A stretch of DNA of 37,347 nucleotides from the NCBI GenBank assembly GCA_021773335.1, contig JAJFKG010000044.1:1-37347 (forward strand), given 5' to 3'. Source of the stretch: Gammaproteobacteria bacterium. GTDB taxonomy: Bacteria > Pseudomonadota > Gammaproteobacteria > JAJFKG01. How positions within the stretch are numbered: the stretch's first letter is position 1; every line of letters starts with the position of its first letter. Below are positions 35,024 through 37,347 of this stretch, in pieces. The notes beneath the pieces are model-generated. The model did no database searches and was not told the origin of the DNA. It worked only from the letters and a program-made list of their open reading frames with translations. The position numbers and the translations under genes are program-made.

Positions 35024-36277
35024 TTAAATGATGAATTCTTTTTCTAGTTTTTTCGCTACAGCCATATTTTTCAAAGTGACATAATTAGGTAAGCCATCTT
35101 TATACGGTGGATAGGCTTCCCCTTGGATTAAAGGCAGCAAATATTCGCGACATTTCGCTGTAATTTCAAAACCATTGTCACTAATAAAATCGCGCGGCAT
35201 TTCGCGTTCAATATTGGCAACGTCGGCCAAGGGTGCCTCACCGATCGACCAACGATAAGGATTATTAGACTCACGCACAATCGCAGGCATTACCGCATTT
35301 TTACCCGCGAGAGCGAATTCAACCGCAGCTTTGCCAAGTGCATAGGCTTGGTCAACATCGGTTTTTGACGCAATATGGCGTGCGGCGCGTTGGAGATAAT
35401 CGGCGACTGCCCAGTGATATTTATAGCCCAGTTCGCTTTTGATTAATTGCGCGATAACCGGCGCGACGCCGCCAAGTTGAGTATGGCCAAAGGCATCAGT
35501 CAGGCCTGCGTCTGACAGGAATTTGCCTTCTGTATTTTGTACGCCTTCAGATACTACAATAGCGCAGTAACCGTATTGTTTGACGCATTCATCAACGCGT
35601 TTAAGAAACGCTGCTTGGTTAAATGCGATTTCAGGAAATAAGATAATATGCGGGCAGTCGCCTTGTTTTTCCGCGGCGAGTCCACCGGCTGCTGCAATCC
35701 AACCTGCGTGGCGACCCATGACTTCCATGATAAACACTTTTGTGGAGGTTGCGCACATTGATGCGACGTCGAAACCCGCTTCGCGAATTGAAACGGCAAC
35801 GTATTTGGCAACGGAGCCAAAGCCGGGACAGTTGTCAGTAATCGGTAGGTCGTTATCAACGGTTTTGGGAATGCCAATGCAGGTAATGGGATGGCCGAGT
35901 TTTTCACTTAATTGAGATACCTTATGTGCAGTATCTTGTGAATCACCACCACCGTTATAAAAGAAATAATCGATATTGTGCGCACTAAAGACTTCGATTA
36001 GGCGTTCGTATTGTTCGCGGTTTTCTTCGAGGCTTTTGAGTTTATAACGACACGAGCCAAAAGCGCCTGAAGGTGTGTGGCGTAACGCAGCAATGTCGGC
36101 ATTGGATTCTTGGCTGGTATCAATAAGATCTTCAGTGAGGGCGCCAATAATACCATTACGCCCTGCTAACACTTTGATGTTGTTAGCACGCGCCGTTTCA
36201 ATGACGCCACAAGCTGTGGCGTTGATAACGGCGGTGACGCCACCGGATTGTGCGTAAAATGCAACTTTATTGGCCAT
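35024..36277 (-). CDS. pfp: PPi-dependent 6-phosphofructokinase
   Basis: A 417-residue phosphofructokinase that phosphorylates fructose 6-phosphate reversibly, using pyrophosphate. The nucleotide/PPi loop is YNGGGDSQDTA (109-113 GGGDS) instead of the GGDGS of ATP enzymes, and the active-site motif is IPKTVDNDLPITD, with the Lys before TVDND that marks PPi users. MEVMGRHAGWIAAAGGLA follows. The N-terminus FYAQSGGVTAVINATACGVI is typical of the long proteobacterial clade. GGGAG precedes the ATG and a promoter is visible at 36318-36346. It is the first gene of a co-directional run into cusCBA. Donor specificity is inferred from motifs. Confidence 0.92.
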   Translation of the reverse strand: MANKVAFYAQSGGVTAVINATACGVIETARANNIKVLAGRNGIIGALTEDLIDTSQESNADIAALRHTPSGAFGSCRYKLKSLEENREQYERLIEVFSAHNIDYFFYNGGGDSQDTAHKVSQLSEKLGHPITCIGIPKTVDNDLPITDNCPGFGSVAKYVAVSIREAGFDVASMCATSTKVFIMEVMGRHAGWIAAAGGLAAEKQGDCPHIILFPEIAFNQAAFLKRVDECVKQYGYCAIVVSEGVQNTEGKFLSDAGLTDAFGHTQLGGVAPVIAQLIKSELGYKYHWAVADYLQRAARHIASKTDVDQAYALGKAAVEFALAGKNAVMPAIVRESNNPYRWSIGEAPLADVANIEREMPRDFISDNGFEITAKCREYLLPLIQGEAYPPYKDGLPNYVTLKNMAVAKKLEKEFII

Positions 36278-36317
36278 GTTGGTGTCTCCCTACTATGTGC
36301 ATGCTCTGTGCGCGCAG

Positions 36318-36346
36318 ATTGTAACTATTTAGGCTTTTTAAGTCTA
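36318..36346 (-). promoter_or_regulatory. promoter of pfp
   Basis: Read on the minus strand: TAGACT, a 17-bp spacer, then TACAAT, about 40 bases before the pfp ATG. The -10 matches five of six consensus bases and the spacing is ideal. Confidence 0.6.
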
Positions 36347-36494
36347 TTGATACCTTCTTTCGTATCTTCAGGAGGGGTATAGCAATGAGGCAGCGGTGTT
36401 CAAGCATTTTTGGAGGCCCAATTAGTTAAGGGCGGCAAATAACGCTGTTATATGTAGCCCTAAAGTTGAACTATGGTTAAATGCCCTTGAGTAG

Positions 36495-36512
36495 TAAAGA
36501 AAGCTTTCTTTA
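36495..36512. promoter_or_regulatory. 18-bp perfect palindrome, possible operator
   Basis: TAAAGAAAGCTTTCTTTA is perfectly self-complementary with no loop, as expected for a site bound by a dimeric protein rather than an RNA hairpin. It lies between the TetR gene and the pfp promoter. The binding protein is unknown; TetR itself is a candidate. Confidence 0.4.
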
Positions 36513-36642
36513 AAAGCACCAGACTCGGATGCTTGACAGAGTGGGTTGTGCTTCATGGGGCGTCTACGGACAGTTTATTGGTAGTCGCTGAGCACAGCTT
36601 ATTCTTGAATTATCAATAAACACAACATCCTAGTGCATATGG

Positions 36643-37179
36643 CTACCGTTTAGGTTTAAACTGCCGCCCCAGCGCTACAGCTAACAAATGCTCACCTGCC
36701 AAGGTTGCCAATGTTTGCCACGCACGTGCTGAAGCTTGGGCTTTATCTTCAAAGCGTTGATAGACTTCGTATAAGGCATCTAACCAAGCAATGTAATAAG
36801 TACGAATGGGCGCACTAAAATATTCATGTATACCATCGAGTTCTAACGCAAAACGATGAACTAAGCGGTGCTCTACGGTGTCTTTATAGGGTAGCAAAAT
36901 AGGTAGAACATCGTCGGCTTGGGTGATTGTATTATTAAGGCTAACCATTATACATTGCCACTGTTGTTGCCAAGTAATTTGGCAACTGGCAAGCACAGCT
37001 TGGGCTAACACACCTTTATTGTCATAGTGGTGATATAAGTTACTTTTGCTGGTCTGTAATAACCGTCCGATGTCATCCATTGTTGTCTGATGAAACCCTT
37101 TCTCCGCAAATAGGGTTTTGGCAGCTAACACGCATTGGTTGTGAGTCAGTGGTTGTGAGTTTCCCTTGTCGTTGTCCAT
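36643..37179 (-). CDS. TetR/AcrR family transcriptional regulator
   Basis: A 178-residue regulator. The N-terminal helix-turn-helix (about 15-60) has LAAKTLFAEKGFHQTTMDDI and then SKSNLYHHYDNKGVLAQAVL, the usual TetR pattern with the YHHF-like end of the recognition helix. The C-terminal ligand-binding part is of unknown specificity and is slightly shorter than the family norm. AAGGGAGA lies before the ATG. The gene follows a truncated LuxR-type gene by 32 bases on the same strand and is probably co-transcribed with it. Confidence 0.88.
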   Translation of the reverse strand: MDNDKGNSQPLTHNQCVLAAKTLFAEKGFHQTTMDDIGRLLQTSKSNLYHHYDNKGVLAQAVLASCQITWQQQWQCIMVSLNNTITQADDVLPILLPYKDTVEHRLVHRFALELDGIHEYFSAPIRTYYIAWLDALYEVYQRFEDKAQASARAWQTLATLAGEHLLAVALGRQFKPKR

Positions 37180-37211
37180 ATGTCTTCTCCCTTAATTACA
37201 CACTTGAATCC

Positions 37212-37347
37212 TCACTCAATCACATCACTCTTATACACCGCATTATCATTGACATAATCGAGTTGATTAATAATGCCGAGATAGAGCGAATAAAATAAGG
37301 CTTCACTAATCGTATTCGCGTTAAGCTTGTGCTTTATCATTTGCATA
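37212..37347 (-). CDS. LuxR-type HTH regulator, 3' end only (runs off the window)
   Basis: The minus strand is open from the window edge to a TGA at 37212-37214, encoding the last 44 residues of a protein: ...KLNANTISEALFYSLYLGII, then NAVYKSDVIE. This aligns with the C-terminus of the LuxR protein at 407-1126 (KLGANTISEALFYSLYLGIM, NAVYTSNIIKQV), so it is a close paralogue with the end of a LuxR HTH. The 5' part lies outside the window. Its stop is 32 bases before the TetR start. Confidence 0.8.
   Translation of the reverse strand, partial: MQMIKHKLNANTISEALFYSLYLGIINQLDYVNDNAVYKSDVIE

Larger units (their letters stand above)
36278..36642. other. intergenic region between TetR gene and pfp
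   Basis: About 365 bases holding the pfp promoter and an 18-bp perfect palindrome. An AGGAGG at 36370-36375 precedes an ATG at 36385 with only 14 codons. No further gene is evident. Confidence 0.5.

Noticed and set aside
36385..36429. 14-codon frame behind a good AGGAGG
   Set aside because: The ribosome site is good but the frame is too short to support, with no attenuator structure or gene directly after it.

Overview
The window looks like chromosomal DNA of a gammaproteobacterium of moderate-to-low GC. Gene content points towards the Legionellales (Coxiella, Legionella, Berkiella, Aquicella type). The main reasons are an IcmD/DotP-like small membrane protein, a PPi-type phosphofructokinase, and several small LuxR-type HTH regulators with unusual sensor parts. 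This placement is inferred from family resemblance only. No rRNA, tRNA, CRISPR array, transposase or phage gene was seen.

Layout. Positions 1-1643 hold the tail of a possible upstream gene, a palindromic repeat, and a tight three-gene cluster: a 44-aa membrane peptide, a LuxR-HTH protein, and a DUF1737-like/LuxR-HTH protein. Next, on the minus strand, come a Do-like periplasmic protease, pgeF and rluD. Divergent from these are bamD and two tandem GT-C (family 39/ArnT-like) membrane glycosyltransferases. After a repeat-rich gap come glnB (minus), an LplT-like/PlsC fusion, nadE (minus), a family-4 uracil-DNA glycosylase, an alpha/beta hydrolase (minus), an orphan FimT/GspH pseudopilin and a second alpha/beta hydrolase (minus). 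The plus-strand block 17670-22138 carries the IcmD-like protein, an EexN-like lipoprotein, an AsmA protein and a POT peptide transporter. Then follow an M23 peptidase with xseA (minus), guaB-guaA-tadA (plus), and a long minus-strand run read as pfp, cusC, cusB, cusA, cinA-like. The right edge has a TetR regulator downstream of a truncated LuxR gene that is a close paralogue of the LuxR gene at the left edge.

Functional themes are envelope biogenesis and quality control (BamD, DegP, AsmA, M23, GT39, LplT-PlsC, PgeF), guanine nucleotide and RNA/DNA maintenance (GuaB, GuaA, TadA, XseA, UDG, RluD), nitrogen and NAD metabolism (GlnB, NadE), Cu/Ag efflux (CusCBA) and glycolytic flux (PPi-PFK).

Two things stand out. 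One is a dispersed family of REP-like palindromes, seven units at six intergenic loci, in two sequence subtypes; one copy has long outer inverted arms. The other is the orphan IcmD-like/EexN-like gene pair, which resembles a fragment of a conjugation-derived type IVB secretion or entry-exclusion system placed among housekeeping genes.
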